Counted from the first letter of the stretch, positions 44,956 to 53,499 are shown. The stretch: DNA of 64,000 bases from JADKAV01 sp037046735 (GCA_037046735.1 JBAOHC010000027.1:620001-684000), one strand, 5' to 3'. Translations and numbers: made by a program. Notes: a model not told the origin generated them from the sequence alone.

Positions 44956-45885
44956 ATGGCAGGCAGCCCTTTCCCCTCTTTCCAGGCCGCCTCCGATGCC
45001 GCTTTGAGCTTCCTGCAGGAGCACTACCCCATGGGGTTGTGGATGGTCACGAGGACCAGCGGGGACGACTGGATCGTGTTGCAGGCCAAGGACCGCAGTT
45101 ACGACGTGACCGACGGCGATCTGTTCCGCTGGAGCGACTCGTTCTGCTCCCGGATGGTGCTGGGACACGCCCCGCACATCGCCCCGGACTCCCAGCAGAT
45201 CCCCGCGTATGCCAGCGCCCCGATCGGACAGCAGATTCCGATCGCCTCCTACATCGGGTTCCCCCTGGAGGCTGACGGCGAACTGTTCGGCACGCTGTGC
45301 GCCATCGACACTGTGCGCAAACCCACCGAGCTTACGCAGGCCGATGATCTGATCGGCCTGCTCGCCCGAATGCTGTCGACCATTCTGGAGACCGACATGC
45401 GGGCCAACAGGTTGTCCTCGCTGGCACAGCAACTGGCCGATGCCGCCCACCGCGACGCGCTCACCGAGGTGCTCAACCGGCGCGGCTGGGATCGCTTGAT
45501 GGCCCTGGCTGAGACCAATCGAGTCACCTACGGCCAGTCCCACTGCGTGGTGATCGCCGACCTCGACGGGCTCAAGGCCGTCAACGACCAGCAGGGCCAT
45601 GCCGTCGGAGACCGTTTGCTCGGCCGGGTGGCACGGACACTGGTCGCCGCCTGCGGAGAACCCGACATCGTGGCCCGCCTCGGGGGCGACGAATTCGCCG
45701 TGCTCCTGAGCGAGCCGGGCGCTCTGGATCCGAGCAGTTATGTGCTGGAGGTCCGCGACCAGCTCGCCGACGCTGGGATCAGTGCCGCCGTCGGCTTCGC
45801 GACCAGTGGGGCCACTGTGTCACTGCAGCAGGCGATGCGCGAGGTTGACCTGCGGATGTACGAGGACAAGCGGACCCGGGCCTGA
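44956..45885 (+). CDS. GAF-GGDEF diguanylate cyclase
   Basis: A 309-residue cytoplasmic protein with an N-terminal GAF domain (about 15-155; YIGFPLEADGELFGTLCAID) and a C-terminal GGDEF domain (about 170-309; RDALTEVLNRRGWD, VVIADLDGLKAVND, RLGGDEFAVLL). The GGDEF motif is intact, so it should make c-di-GMP. The RxxD inhibitory site normally found just before GGDEF reads GEPD, so product inhibition at that site is unlikely. ATG 44956 has GAGG 5 nt upstream and lies 7 bp after the DUF6104 stop, placing it in the kgd transcript. Confidence 0.88.
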   Translation: MAGSPFPSFQAASDAALSFLQEHYPMGLWMVTRTSGDDWIVLQAKDRSYDVTDGDLFRWSDSFCSRMVLGHAPHIAPDSQQIPAYASAPIGQQIPIASYIGFPLEADGELFGTLCAIDTVRKPTELTQADDLIGLLARMLSTILETDMRANRLSSLAQQLADAAHRDALTEVLNRRGWDRLMALAETNRVTYGQSHCVVIADLDGLKAVNDQQGHAVGDRLLGRVARTLVAACGEPDIVARLGGDEFAVLLSEPGALDPSSYVLEVRDQLADAGISAAVGFATSGATVSLQQAMREVDLRMYEDKRTRA

Positions 45886-45887
45886 GC

Positions 45888-46853
45888 TCAGCGCATCGTG
45901 AGGACCAGTTTGCCGCGCACATCGCCGGCAGCCAGGCGCTCGAAAGCCGATCGTGCCTGCTCGAGGGGGAACTCGGCATCGATCGTAGGACGCAGCCCGG
46001 TCGCCTCACACATGTCGATGAGCCGCCGTAGTTCCGCGGCCGTCCCCATCGTGGAACCGATGACCGACAGTTGCCGGAAGAACACGTGGTTGAGGTCAGC
46101 CGGTGGCTGACCGCCGGTGGTCGCCCCGCTGACGACCAGCCGCCCGCCCGGCCGCAGGCTCCGGATCGAGTGCGACCAGGTCGCCTTCCCGACCGTCTCG
46201 ATGACCAGATCCACCCGGTGCGGCAGTTTCGCTCCTGACTCGAACACCGCATGCGCGCCCAGATCGCGTCCGAAGGCCGCCTTGTCGCGGGTGGTCGCCC
46301 AGACCCTGGCCCCGGCGTGGCGGGCCAGCGCGATGGCGGCGCTGGCGACTCCCCCACCGGTGCCCTGGATCAGCACGGTCTCTCCCGGCTGCAGGTCCCC
46401 GCGGGTGAAGAGCATGCGGTACGCGGTAAGCCAGGCCGTCGGCAGGCAGGCCGCCTCGGCGAACGACAGCGCACTGGGCTTCGCGATGAGATTCTGGGTG
46501 GGCACGCTCACCCATTGGGCGAAGGTCCCCTGGTGCTTCTCGCTGAGCAGGCTGCGTCCGGGATCGAAGGTCTCGTCGCCGCCACCGGCCTGCGGCGAGC
46601 CGATCACCGAGTGCACGATGACGTCCTGACCCTCGGCCGTCACGCCGGCCGCGTCACAACCCAGGATCATCGGCAGCGCGGACTCGGCCAGGCCCACCCC
46701 GCGCAGACTCCACAGGTCGTGATGGTTCAAGGAGGCGGCCTTCACCTGGACCGTTGTCCAGCCGTCGGGCGCGACCGGATCTGGCCGCTGCGCTACCTCC
46801 AGGACACTCAGCGGGTCGTCGGAACTGAAGCCGGATGCGAAGACAGCGAGCAT
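45888..46853 (-). CDS. Zinc-independent medium-chain alcohol dehydrogenase / quinone oxidoreductase-like protein
   Basis: A 321-residue medium-chain dehydrogenase/reductase. It has the GroES-like N-terminal part (VKAASLNHHDLWSLRGVG, ILGCDAAGVTAEG), the nucleotide-binding fold with VLIQGTGGGVASAAIALARHAGARVWAT, and the C-terminal LRPGGRLVVSGATTGGQPP. The four structural-zinc Cys of classic ADHs are absent; catalytic zinc ligands are also not evident. ATG 46851-46853 follows TATCGT by 7 nt (leaderless). Its stop and that of the diguanylate cyclase lie in one palindrome, TGAGCTCA. Substrate unknown. Confidence 0.85.
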   Translation of the reverse strand: MLAVFASGFSSDDPLSVLEVAQRPDPVAPDGWTTVQVKAASLNHHDLWSLRGVGLAESALPMILGCDAAGVTAEGQDVIVHSVIGSPQAGGGDETFDPGRSLLSEKHQGTFAQWVSVPTQNLIAKPSALSFAEAACLPTAWLTAYRMLFTRGDLQPGETVLIQGTGGGVASAAIALARHAGARVWATTRDKAAFGRDLGAHAVFESGAKLPHRVDLVIETVGKATWSHSIRSLRPGGRLVVSGATTGGQPPADLNHVFFRQLSVIGSTMGTAAELRRLIDMCEATGLRPTIDAEFPLEQARSAFERLAAGDVRGKLVLTMR

Positions 46854-46860
46854 GGGCGCA

Positions 46861-46866
46861 ACGATA
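46861..46866 (-). promoter_or_regulatory. -10 element of the dehydrogenase gene
   Basis: TATCGT on the minus strand, the 7-nt spacer TGCGCCC, then ATG 46853. This spacing rejects the longer ORF start at 46883. Confidence 0.5.
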
Positions 46867-46988
46867 GGACACGCCTGGGACACCCCCGGGGAGCGGTCGA
46901 CGGTGCGGCTTGTGCCCGCCGGCAGGAGTGTTCAACTCCGGCTCGTCGGGTGAGCGAGGCCGAGGTTGTCGGGACCTCGGCCAAACAT

Positions 46989-47023
46989 GTCAATGGGACG
47001 CACGAAAAGTCCGCCTCACTGAC
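46989..47023 (-). repeat. 35-bp repeat core, dispersed copy in inverse orientation
   Basis: Exactly 35 bp. Read on the minus strand it starts GTCAGTG, contains GGACTTTTCGTGCG and ends CCCATTGAC, then ATGTTTGGCCG, aligning without gaps to the array at 24.2-24.4 kb over about 46 bp. It lies in the 330-bp gap between the dehydrogenase and threonine aldolase genes; nothing else was recognised there except the -10 at 46861. Confidence 0.85.
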
Positions 47024-47183
47024 ACTGTCCGGGCCACGGACCGCCGACAACAGCCCGCACCCTGGCAGGCCGACCAAGAACCCCCCACGGGCAGGGCGCT
47101 GCGCGAGTCAAACCCCGCGCGGCCGACAGCCTGGCTAGAGCTGCACGGGGTGGCCGTGGCCGGTGCCAACAGCGACCTCCAAA

Positions 47184-48200
47184 ATGAGACATGTGATTTC
47201 CTTCGGCAGCGACAACCACAGCGGCGTGCACCCGGCGGTCATGGCGGCCCTCTCCGAGGCCAACTCAGGCCATTGCGGGGCGTACGGCGATGACCCCTGG
47301 ACGCGGACCGCGCAGACGCTGCTGGGCCAGCAGTTCGGCACCGAGCACGTCTACTTCGCGGCCAACGGCACCGGCGCCAACCTCATCGGCCTGCAATCGG
47401 CCCTGCGCCCCTGGGAGGCGGTGGTGTGTTCCGATGTGGCGCACATCAACGTCGACGAGGGTGGGGCGCCGGAGCGGATCCTCGGGTCGAAGCTGGTCAC
47501 GGTACCCACGCACGACGGACGCATCGACCCGGCAGCGCTGGCCGCAACCTGTGATCGCCTCGGCGATGAGCACGCAGTCCAGCCCCGCATCCTGTCGGTC
47601 ACGCAGTCCAGCGAGTACGGCACTGCCTACAGCCCGGAGCACGCTCACGCCCTGGCCGAGCAAGCCCGTCAGCTCGGTCTGTACATCCACATCGACGGGG
47701 CGCGCCTGGCCAATGCGGCAGTGGCACTGAACTGCGGGCTCGGGGACGTGGCCTCGATGTTCGACGCCGACGTCGTCACCGTGGGAGGCACCAAGAACGG
47801 ACTGATGGGCGCAGAGGCGGTCGTCTTCCGCAATCCGCAACTGGCCGGCCAGGCCAAGTGGATCCGCAAGGCCACCACTCAGCTGATGAGCAAACACCGG
47901 TACCTGGCCGCACAGTTCGTCGCGATCCTCACCGATGACCTGTGGCGTGAGAACGCCACCAACGCCAACGACATGGCGCAGCGACTGGCAGCCGGCCTGC
48001 GCAAACTCGGGGTGGAGATCACCCAGCCGGTGGAGGTCAACGCGGTTTTCGCGCGGCTACCCGATTCGCAGGCCCTGCGCGATCGTTTCCACTTCTACGT
48101 CTGGAGCGGCGACGAGGTGCGCCTGATGTGTTCCTGGGACACCACGGTCGACGACGTCGACCAGTTCCTGGCCGCTGTGCACGCACATCGGGGCGGCTGA
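47184..48200 (+). CDS. Threonine aldolase / beta-eliminating lyase family PLP enzyme
   Basis: A 338-residue fold-type I PLP enzyme of the low-specificity L-threonine aldolase family, cleaving beta-hydroxy amino acids to glycine and an aldehyde. It begins ISFGSDNHSGVHPAV, then YFAANGTGANLIGLQSAL, HINVDEGGAPE, SVTQSSEYGTAY, HIDGARLANAAVAL, and the PLP lysine Lys204 in TVGGTKNGLMGAEAVVF. ATG 47184 is preferred over 47163 because homology starts at HVISFGSDN; GTG 47193 is also possible. No clear promoter was found. Confidence 0.85.
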   Translation: MRHVISFGSDNHSGVHPAVMAALSEANSGHCGAYGDDPWTRTAQTLLGQQFGTEHVYFAANGTGANLIGLQSALRPWEAVVCSDVAHINVDEGGAPERILGSKLVTVPTHDGRIDPAALAATCDRLGDEHAVQPRILSVTQSSEYGTAYSPEHAHALAEQARQLGLYIHIDGARLANAAVALNCGLGDVASMFDADVVTVGGTKNGLMGAEAVVFRNPQLAGQAKWIRKATTQLMSKHRYLAAQFVAILTDDLWRENATNANDMAQRLAAGLRKLGVEITQPVEVNAVFARLPDSQALRDRFHFYVWSGDEVRLMCSWDTTVDDVDQFLAAVHAHRGG

Positions 48201-48264
48201 CCCGGGGTGTCCGGTGGGAGGCGCGCCTGGGTAGCGTGCAACCAAACTACGAAAGGCCGAGCGC

Positions 48265-49641
48265 ATGGACGATACCGTTCGTCAGCACAAGTACCTGCTG
48301 ACCGAGGACCAGATTCCCACCACCTGGTACAACATCATCCCGGATCTGCCGACTCCGCCACCACCGCCGCTGCATCCCGGGACCATGGCGCCGGTGGGTC
48401 CGGAGGATCTCGCACCGCTGTTCCCGATGGCCCTGATCGAGCAGGAGGTGACCACCCAGCGATTCGTGGAGATCCCTGGCGGGGTGCTGGACGTGTACCG
48501 GCAATGGCGCCCGACCCCGCTGTTCCGCGCGCATCGTCTGGAGCAGGCATTGGGTACCCCGGCGCGCATCTACTACAAGTACGAAGGGGTGTCGCCGGCC
48601 GGCTCCCACAAGCCGAACACCGCCGTGCCGCAGGCCTATTACAACGCCCGTGAGGGCATCCGAAAGCTCACCACGGAGACCGGCGCCGGGCAGTGGGGCA
48701 CCGCCCTGGCGTTCGCCTGTGCGCTCTACGACATGGAGTGTGAGGTGTGGCAGGTCGGCGCCTCCTACGACTCCAAGCCGTACCGCCGCCTGATGATCGA
48801 AGCCTTCGGGGGCTCGGTGCACCGCTCCCCCTCCGACCTGACCGAGATCGGCCGGAAGTTGGCCCAGGATCCGAACAACCTCAGTGGCTCGCTGGGGATC
48901 GCGATCTCCGAGGCGGTGGAGGTCGCCGCCACCCACGAGGACGTTCGATACGCCCTCGGATCAGTGCTCAACCATGTGCTGTTGCATCAGACGGTGATCG
49001 GCGAGGAGGCGCTGCTGCAACTTGAGATGGCCGGCGACACCCCCACCCATATCGTGGGCTGCACCGGCGGCGGCTCGAACTTCGCCGGGCTGTCGTTCCC
49101 CTTCCTGCGCGAGAAACTGGCGGGCCGGATCAGCCCGCAGATCATCGCCGCTGAGCCGGCGAGCTGCCCGTCGTTGACCCGCGGGGTGTACGCCTACGAC
49201 TTCGGCGACACCGCGGGTATGACCCCGCTGATGAAGATGCACACCCTCGGCCACGACTTCATCCCCGACCCGATCCACGCGGGCGGCCTGCGCTACCACG
49301 GCATGGCCCCGCTGATCAGCCACATCTACGAGGAAGGGCTGATGAGCGCGCAGGCCGTTCCGCAGACGGAGTGCTTCGCCGCGGCCGTGCAGTTCGCACG
49401 CACCGAAGGCATCGTGCCCGCACCGGAACCGACACATGCCCTGGCTCTGGCCATCCGCGAGGCACAGCGGGCCAAGGAGACCGGCGAGGAGACCGTGATC
49501 CTCACGGCCCTGTGTGGCCACGGCCACTTCGACCTGCCGGCCTACGACGCCTACCTCAGCGGAACCATGGTCGACGAGGAGGTGTCGGCGGATCGCTTCG
49601 CGGCCGGTCTGGCGACCCTGCCGCAGGTGCCCGCCAGCTGA
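48265..49641 (+). CDS. TrpB2-type tryptophan synthase beta chain
   Basis: A 458-residue PLP enzyme of the TrpB2 branch, longer at the N-terminus than TrpB1 (YLLTEDQIPTTWYNIIPDLP). The PLP lysine is Lys116 in SPAGSHKPNTA. Other blocks are ETGAGQWGTALAFA, SLGIAISEAVEVA, the phosphate loop GCTGGGSNFAGL, AAEPASCPSLTRGVYAYDFGD and HAGGLRYHGMAP. TrpB2 enzymes make tryptophan from indole and serine, often without TrpA; no trpA is near. ATG 48265 has GAAAGG about 9 nt upstream, and a TAGCGT hexamer at 48232 could be the -10 of a normal leadered message. Confidence 0.9.
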   Translation: MDDTVRQHKYLLTEDQIPTTWYNIIPDLPTPPPPPLHPGTMAPVGPEDLAPLFPMALIEQEVTTQRFVEIPGGVLDVYRQWRPTPLFRAHRLEQALGTPARIYYKYEGVSPAGSHKPNTAVPQAYYNAREGIRKLTTETGAGQWGTALAFACALYDMECEVWQVGASYDSKPYRRLMIEAFGGSVHRSPSDLTEIGRKLAQDPNNLSGSLGIAISEAVEVAATHEDVRYALGSVLNHVLLHQTVIGEEALLQLEMAGDTPTHIVGCTGGGSNFAGLSFPFLREKLAGRISPQIIAAEPASCPSLTRGVYAYDFGDTAGMTPLMKMHTLGHDFIPDPIHAGGLRYHGMAPLISHIYEEGLMSAQAVPQTECFAAAVQFARTEGIVPAPEPTHALALAIREAQRAKETGEETVILTALCGHGHFDLPAYDAYLSGTMVDEEVSADRFAAGLATLPQVPAS

Positions 49642-49662
49642 GCAACACCACTGACGCGGTGG

Positions 49663-50823
49663 TCACAGCCGAGCGACGCCCTCCCGGCGCGCCGCTGCGG
49701 CCACCGCGTCGGCGACGTGGGCGCCCACCCGCTTGTCGAACACGGACGGCACGATGTACTCGGCCGACACGTCGTCGCCCACCAGTTCGGACAGGGCATC
49801 GGCGGCGGCCATCTGCATCCCAGTGGTGATCCGCGATGCCCGCACGTCCAGCGCCCCCCGGAACACCCCGGGGAAAGCGAGCACGTTGTTGATCTGGTTG
49901 GGATAGTCGCTGCGGCCGGTGGCCACCACTGCGGCGTACTTGCCGGCGATCGCGGGATCGACCTCGGGGTGCGGATTCGCCAGAGCGAAGACGATGCTGT
50001 CCGGCGCCATGCTGGCGATGGCTGCTTCCGGCACCTGCCCGGCAGAGACCCCGATGAAGACGTCCGCGCCCTCGAGAGCGACCTCGATCGCGCCACTGAG
50101 CGCTCGCGGATTGGTGCGGGCGGCCAGGTCGGCCTTCACCCCGTGCAGCCCCTCGCGCGCGGGGCCGAGCAACCCCTGGGAATCGGCGACGCACAGATCG
50201 CGAACACCGCCGGCGAGCAGCATGTTCGATACGGCCACACCGGCGGCACCAGCCCCGGACACCACCACCTTCAGGTCGCGGAATCGCCGGTTGGTGTAGC
50301 GGGCGGCACTCTCCAGCGCCGCGATCACCACGATGGCAGTGCCGTGCTGATCGTCGTGGAACACGGGGATGGCCAGGCGCCGCTGCAGTTCATCCTCGAT
50401 CTCGAAGCAGCGCGGCGCGGAGATGTCCTCGAGGTTGATGCCACCGAAGGCGGGTGCGATCCGCACGATGGTGTCGATGATCTCCTGGGTGTCGGTGGTG
50501 TCCAGACACACCGGCACCGCGTCGACCCCGCCGAACTCCTTGAAGAGCAGCGCCTTGCCCTCCATGACCGGCAGTGCGGCCTCCGGACCGATGTCCCCCA
50601 GTCCCAGCACAGCGGTGCCGTCGGTGACGACCAGCACGGTGTTGGACTTCCACGTGTAGTCGAAGACGAGGTCGCGCTGCGCGGCGATCGCCTGCGACAC
50701 CCGCGCCACCCCTGGGGTGTAGGCCAGCGCGAGGCCGGCGTCGTCGCGGATGCGCACGGTCGGGCGCACCTCGATCTTGCCGCGCCGGTGCAGCGGAAAT
50801 GCCGGGTCGTTATCTAGATCCAC
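49663..50823 (-). CDS. Malic enzyme (NAD(P)-dependent malate dehydrogenase, decarboxylating)
   Basis: A 386-residue bacterial-type malic enzyme, malate to pyruvate and CO2. It has the N-terminal domain with LAYTPGVARVSQAIA, TDGTAVLGLGDIGPEAALPVMEGKALLFK, the metal-binding FEIEDELQRRLAIPVFHDDQHGTAIVV and the dinucleotide fold VVVSGAGAAGVAVSNMLL, then ALANPHPEVDP. The length fits the short bacterial forms without a phosphotransacetylase-like extension. GTG 50821-50823 has GAGG 8 nt upstream. It is convergent with the TrpB2 gene across 21 bp containing an ACCAC/GTGGT hairpin but no T-run. Cofactor choice is not certain. Confidence 0.9.
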   Translation of the reverse strand: MDLDNDPAFPLHRRGKIEVRPTVRIRDDAGLALAYTPGVARVSQAIAAQRDLVFDYTWKSNTVLVVTDGTAVLGLGDIGPEAALPVMEGKALLFKEFGGVDAVPVCLDTTDTQEIIDTIVRIAPAFGGINLEDISAPRCFEIEDELQRRLAIPVFHDDQHGTAIVVIAALESAARYTNRRFRDLKVVVSGAGAAGVAVSNMLLAGGVRDLCVADSQGLLGPAREGLHGVKADLAARTNPRALSGAIEVALEGADVFIGVSAGQVPEAAIASMAPDSIVFALANPHPEVDPAIAGKYAAVVATGRSDYPNQINNVLAFPGVFRGALDVRASRITTGMQMAAADALSELVGDDVSAEYIVPSVFDKRVGAHVADAVAAAARREGVARL

Positions 50824-50912
50824 AAGTCATCCTCGTTCTCATCGATGCGGTGTCACCGTGCCGGCGGGGTGTTGGGCACAATGGTGTGCAGTTGTGCGAG
50901 AGGGATCACCAC

Positions 50913-51872
50913 ATGAGTCTGCGCAGTCCTGCGTCCGTCGGCCTGGCATTCGTGCTTGCCCTGTCCGTCGGCTTCCTGTCCGGCTGCCAGAATAACCCGA
51001 CGGCATCCTCGGCCACGCCCAGCGCCTCTCCCATCAGCGAGTTGGCCGCCAAGGTGCCGGACAAGATCCGGGCCGAGGGGGTGCTCCGGGTGGGCATCGA
51101 CCCCAACTACCCGCCCATGGAGTATCTGGAGCGCGGCGAGGCGATCGGGGCGGATCTGGCGATCATGCAGGCCGTCGGTGACAAGCTCGGCCTGGACGTG
51201 GCCTTCGCCGAGGACGCCTACGCCCTGCTCGTGCCAGGCGTGGCAGCCGGCCGTTTCGATGCCGCGATCTCGGCGCTGACCGTGGACGAGAACGATCTTC
51301 AGAACGCCAACATGGTCACGTACTTCATGAGCGGATCGCAGCTGGCGGTGCGACCGCCGGCGAAGAAGCGGTCCGGACCGAACAATCTGTGCAAGCGCCG
51401 GGTCGCTGTGCTCGACGGCAGCGTGCAGTATGCCCAACTCGTGGAGCGGTCGGCCAACTGCGTGGAGAATCAGAAGCAGCCGATCCAGATCATCACCTAC
51501 CAGTCGCAGGAACCTGCGACCCAGTCCGTCATCGCCGGCAAGGCCTACGGAACCCTCGCGGATTCAGCCGTCGTGCAGAGCGCGGTTGCGAACTCGCAGG
51601 GTGCCCTGGTGATCAACGGCAAACGCTTCGACATCGCTCCGTACGGCATCGCCGTCGCCCAACAGCGCAAGCAGCTCGCGGTCGCCATTCGGGAGGCCCT
51701 GCAGGCGATGATCGATGACGGGACATACCAGCGCATCCTCGACGACTGGAACATCAGCGAAGGCGCTATCGACTCCCCCGAGATCCTCACCCGCCGCGAC
51801 ATCCCGGAGCCCGAGCCGTTGAGCACCGAGACGTTCGCAACCCCGACCCCGAGTTACACGCCCACCCTTTAG
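50913..51872 (+). CDS. Amino-acid-type ABC transporter substrate-binding lipoprotein
   Basis: A 319-residue exported lipoprotein of the SBP_bac_3 family. The signal ends in GFLSGCQNN (lipobox LSGC). The mature domain shows GVLRVGIDPNYPPMEYLERG, AIGADLAIMQAVGDKLGL, GRFDAAISALTVDEND, YFMSGSQLAV, VAVLDGSVQYAQLVE and IAPYGIAVAQQRKQLAVAIREALQAMIDDGTYQRILDDWNI, all standard for polar-amino-acid binders. A Thr/Pro tail ends the protein. ATG 50913 has AGAGGGA 8 nt upstream. No permease or ATPase gene follows, so it is an orphan binding protein here. Confidence 0.87.
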   Translation: MSLRSPASVGLAFVLALSVGFLSGCQNNPTASSATPSASPISELAAKVPDKIRAEGVLRVGIDPNYPPMEYLERGEAIGADLAIMQAVGDKLGLDVAFAEDAYALLVPGVAAGRFDAAISALTVDENDLQNANMVTYFMSGSQLAVRPPAKKRSGPNNLCKRRVAVLDGSVQYAQLVERSANCVENQKQPIQIITYQSQEPATQSVIAGKAYGTLADSAVVQSAVANSQGALVINGKRFDIAPYGIAVAQQRKQLAVAIREALQAMIDDGTYQRILDDWNISEGAIDSPEILTRRDIPEPEPLSTETFATPTPSYTPTL

Positions 51873-51910
51873 CGGCGATTCGCAGGCAGCGATCGGGCAC
51901 CGATCGGGGT

Positions 51911-51916
51911 TAGTCT
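51911..51916 (+). promoter_or_regulatory. -10 element of the anti-sigma/sigma operon
   Basis: TAGTCT, the 7-nt spacer CGCGGCT, then ATG 51924. Confidence 0.55.
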
Positions 51917-51923
51917 CGCGGCT

Positions 51924-52301
51924 ATGGACTCGGTGGTCGAACTGACGGTACCCGCCCAGTCGTCGTACGTGACGCTGGTCCGCAGCGCGACGTCGGCCAT
52001 CTGCGCGCAGGCCGACTTCACCCTCGACGCCCTCGACGATGTCGGGCTGGCCGTCGGTGAGGCGTGCGCGCTGGTCATCGGTGAGGCTCCCGGCGATGCC
52101 GATCTCCGGGCTCAGTGGCGAGTGCACGCCACGGTGGTGGACATCGACATTTCCAGTCCCACGACCAGCACCACCGGGGTCGCCACCAACACGTTCGCCT
52201 GGACGGTGCTGACCGCTTTGGTACAGCAGGTCGACAGTGCCGTGACCGACGGTCGGCTGCATATCCGCCTGCAGGCCCACGGGATCGAGACGACGGTATG
52301 A
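51924..52301 (+). CDS. RsbW-like anti-sigma factor (degenerate ATPase motif)
   Basis: A 125-residue HATPase_c-like protein of the RsbW/SpoIIAB group. The helix that normally carries the N-box reads LDDVGLAVGEACALVIGEA; in active kinases an Asn that binds Mg-ATP stands where Leu/Val occurs here. The C-terminal NTFAWTVLTALVQQVDSAV fits actinobacterial members. The sigma gene follows with ATGA overlap, so it is probably the cognate anti-sigma. It may bind the sigma factor without phosphorylating an anti-anti-sigma; none is encoded nearby. Confidence 0.78.
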   Translation: MDSVVELTVPAQSSYVTLVRSATSAICAQADFTLDALDDVGLAVGEACALVIGEAPGDADLRAQWRVHATVVDIDISSPTTSTTGVATNTFAWTVLTALVQQVDSAVTDGRLHIRLQAHGIETTV

Positions 52302-53102
52302 CCGACTCGACGCCCGGGCAGCAGCAGCGCGGGTGGAGTGCCCAGAACCGCGCCCGTGAGCATGAGCTGCTGGCCCGGCTGGCGACGTTGGACGACGATG
52401 ATCCGGCCTGGCAGGCGATCCGCGACGAACTGGTCACCATGCACCTGCCGCTGGTCCACCACTTGGCTGGCCGCTTCCGGGACCGCGGCGAGGCCTACGA
52501 CGACCTGGTGCAGGTGGGAACCATCGGCCTGATCAAGACCGTCGATCGGTTCGACCCCAACCGCGGTGTCGAGTTCTCCACGTACGCCACCCCGACCATC
52601 GTCGGGGAGATCAAACGCCACTTTCGGGACAAGGGCTGGTCGGTGCGGGTACCCCGACGTTTGCAGGAATTGCGGCTGGCCATCAGCCGCGCCACCGCGG
52701 AACTGTCCCAGCGCAACGGCCGCTCCCCCACCGTCAAGGAGATCGCCGCCTTCCTTGAGATCAGCGAGGACGACGTTCTTGAGGGCCTCGAGGCCGCGCA
52801 GTCCTACAGCACGTATGTCGCTGGACGGCAGCGGCAACGATCCCGACGGCGACTCCCCAGCACTGATGGACACCCTCGGCAGTGACGACGCGGCGCTGGC
52901 CAACGTCGAGTACCGCGAGACCTTACGCCCGCTGCTGGCGGCGCTGCCCGACCGCGAGCGGCAGATCGTGATCCTGCGCTTCTTCCACAACAAGACACAA
53001 TCGGAGATCGCCTCTGAGGTGGGGGTGTCGCAGATGCACGTCTCGCGCCTGCTCGCCAAGTCGCTGGGGTCGTTGCGAGGCGCGATGGGCGTCGAAGCCT
53101 GA
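52298..53102 (+). CDS. SigF/SigB-family RNA polymerase sigma factor (one-base frameshift)
   Basis: A 267-residue alternative sigma factor for stress or development. Region 2 reads MHLPLVHHLAGRFRDRGEAY, DDLVQVGTIGLIKTVDRFDPNRGVEFSTYATPTIVGEIKRHFRD. Region 3 includes WSVRVPRRLQELRLAI and NGRSPTVKEIAAFLEIS. Region 4 is LPDRERQIVILRFFHNKTQSEIASEVGVSQMHVSRL. The frame changes near 52814 in CACGTATGTC; one base removed restores QSYSTMSLDGSGNDPDGD, the usual SLD linker. The span is a multiple of three plus one. ATG 52298 overlaps the anti-sigma stop. Confidence 0.9.
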
Positions 53103-53108
53103 GCTGCT

Positions 53109-53492
53109 TCACCCTCGCAGGTCGGCTCCGGTCCGGGGGCGCAACGTGAGGACGATTCCCAGCACGCTGACTCCTGCGATGGTCCAACCGGCCACCACGG
53201 CCAAACCAGTGCCCTCGATGAACAGCCAGGCACTGATCAGCCCGAACACCTGGGCCAGAACCATAGGGGTGCGGGCCAATGGGCTGTGCCGCCACAAACC
53301 CCGCGCGATGAGCCCCATCCCGGCCGCGAACAACAGGTAGATGACCACCTCAGCCACCGGGGACGCGCCGGTGTTCGTGCCGCGCGTGTTGAAGGAAGCC
53401 ACCCCCAGGGCCACGGCGAACAGGACCAGTGCTGCTGCCTCGACTGCAGCCACCAGCGCCGCCTGCCGAGCCCCTGATAGTCCCTGGTCCAC
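53109..53492 (-). CDS. Four-helix integral membrane protein
   Basis: A 127-residue protein with four predicted membrane segments (ALVAAVEAAALVLFAVALGV, VAEVVIYLLFAAGMGLIARG, TPMVLAQVFGLISAWLFIEG, VAGWTIAGVSVLGIVLTL) and short loops. It resembles small uncharacterised actinobacterial membrane proteins; no function can be given. GTG 53490-53492 is set by TAGATT 7 nt upstream; the ORF track of this frame extends much further upstream but overlaps the kinase gene. It ends 6 bp from the sigma gene stop, convergent. Confidence 0.72.
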   Translation of the reverse strand: MDQGLSGARQAALVAAVEAAALVLFAVALGVASFNTRGTNTGASPVAEVVIYLLFAAGMGLIARGLWRHSPLARTPMVLAQVFGLISAWLFIEGTGLAVVAGWTIAGVSVLGIVLTLRPRTGADLRG

Positions 53493-53499
53493 GACAGTG

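Noticed and set aside
49642..49662. Terminator between the TrpB2 and malic enzyme genes
   Set aside because: ACCAC/GTGGT gives only five pairs and there is no T-run on either strand.
17461..52820. Programmed ribosomal frameshifting in ackA, kgd, lysX and others
   Set aside because: The sites share no slippery heptamer or downstream structure, shift in both directions, occur up to three per gene and hit genes not known to use recoding. Sequence error is simpler.
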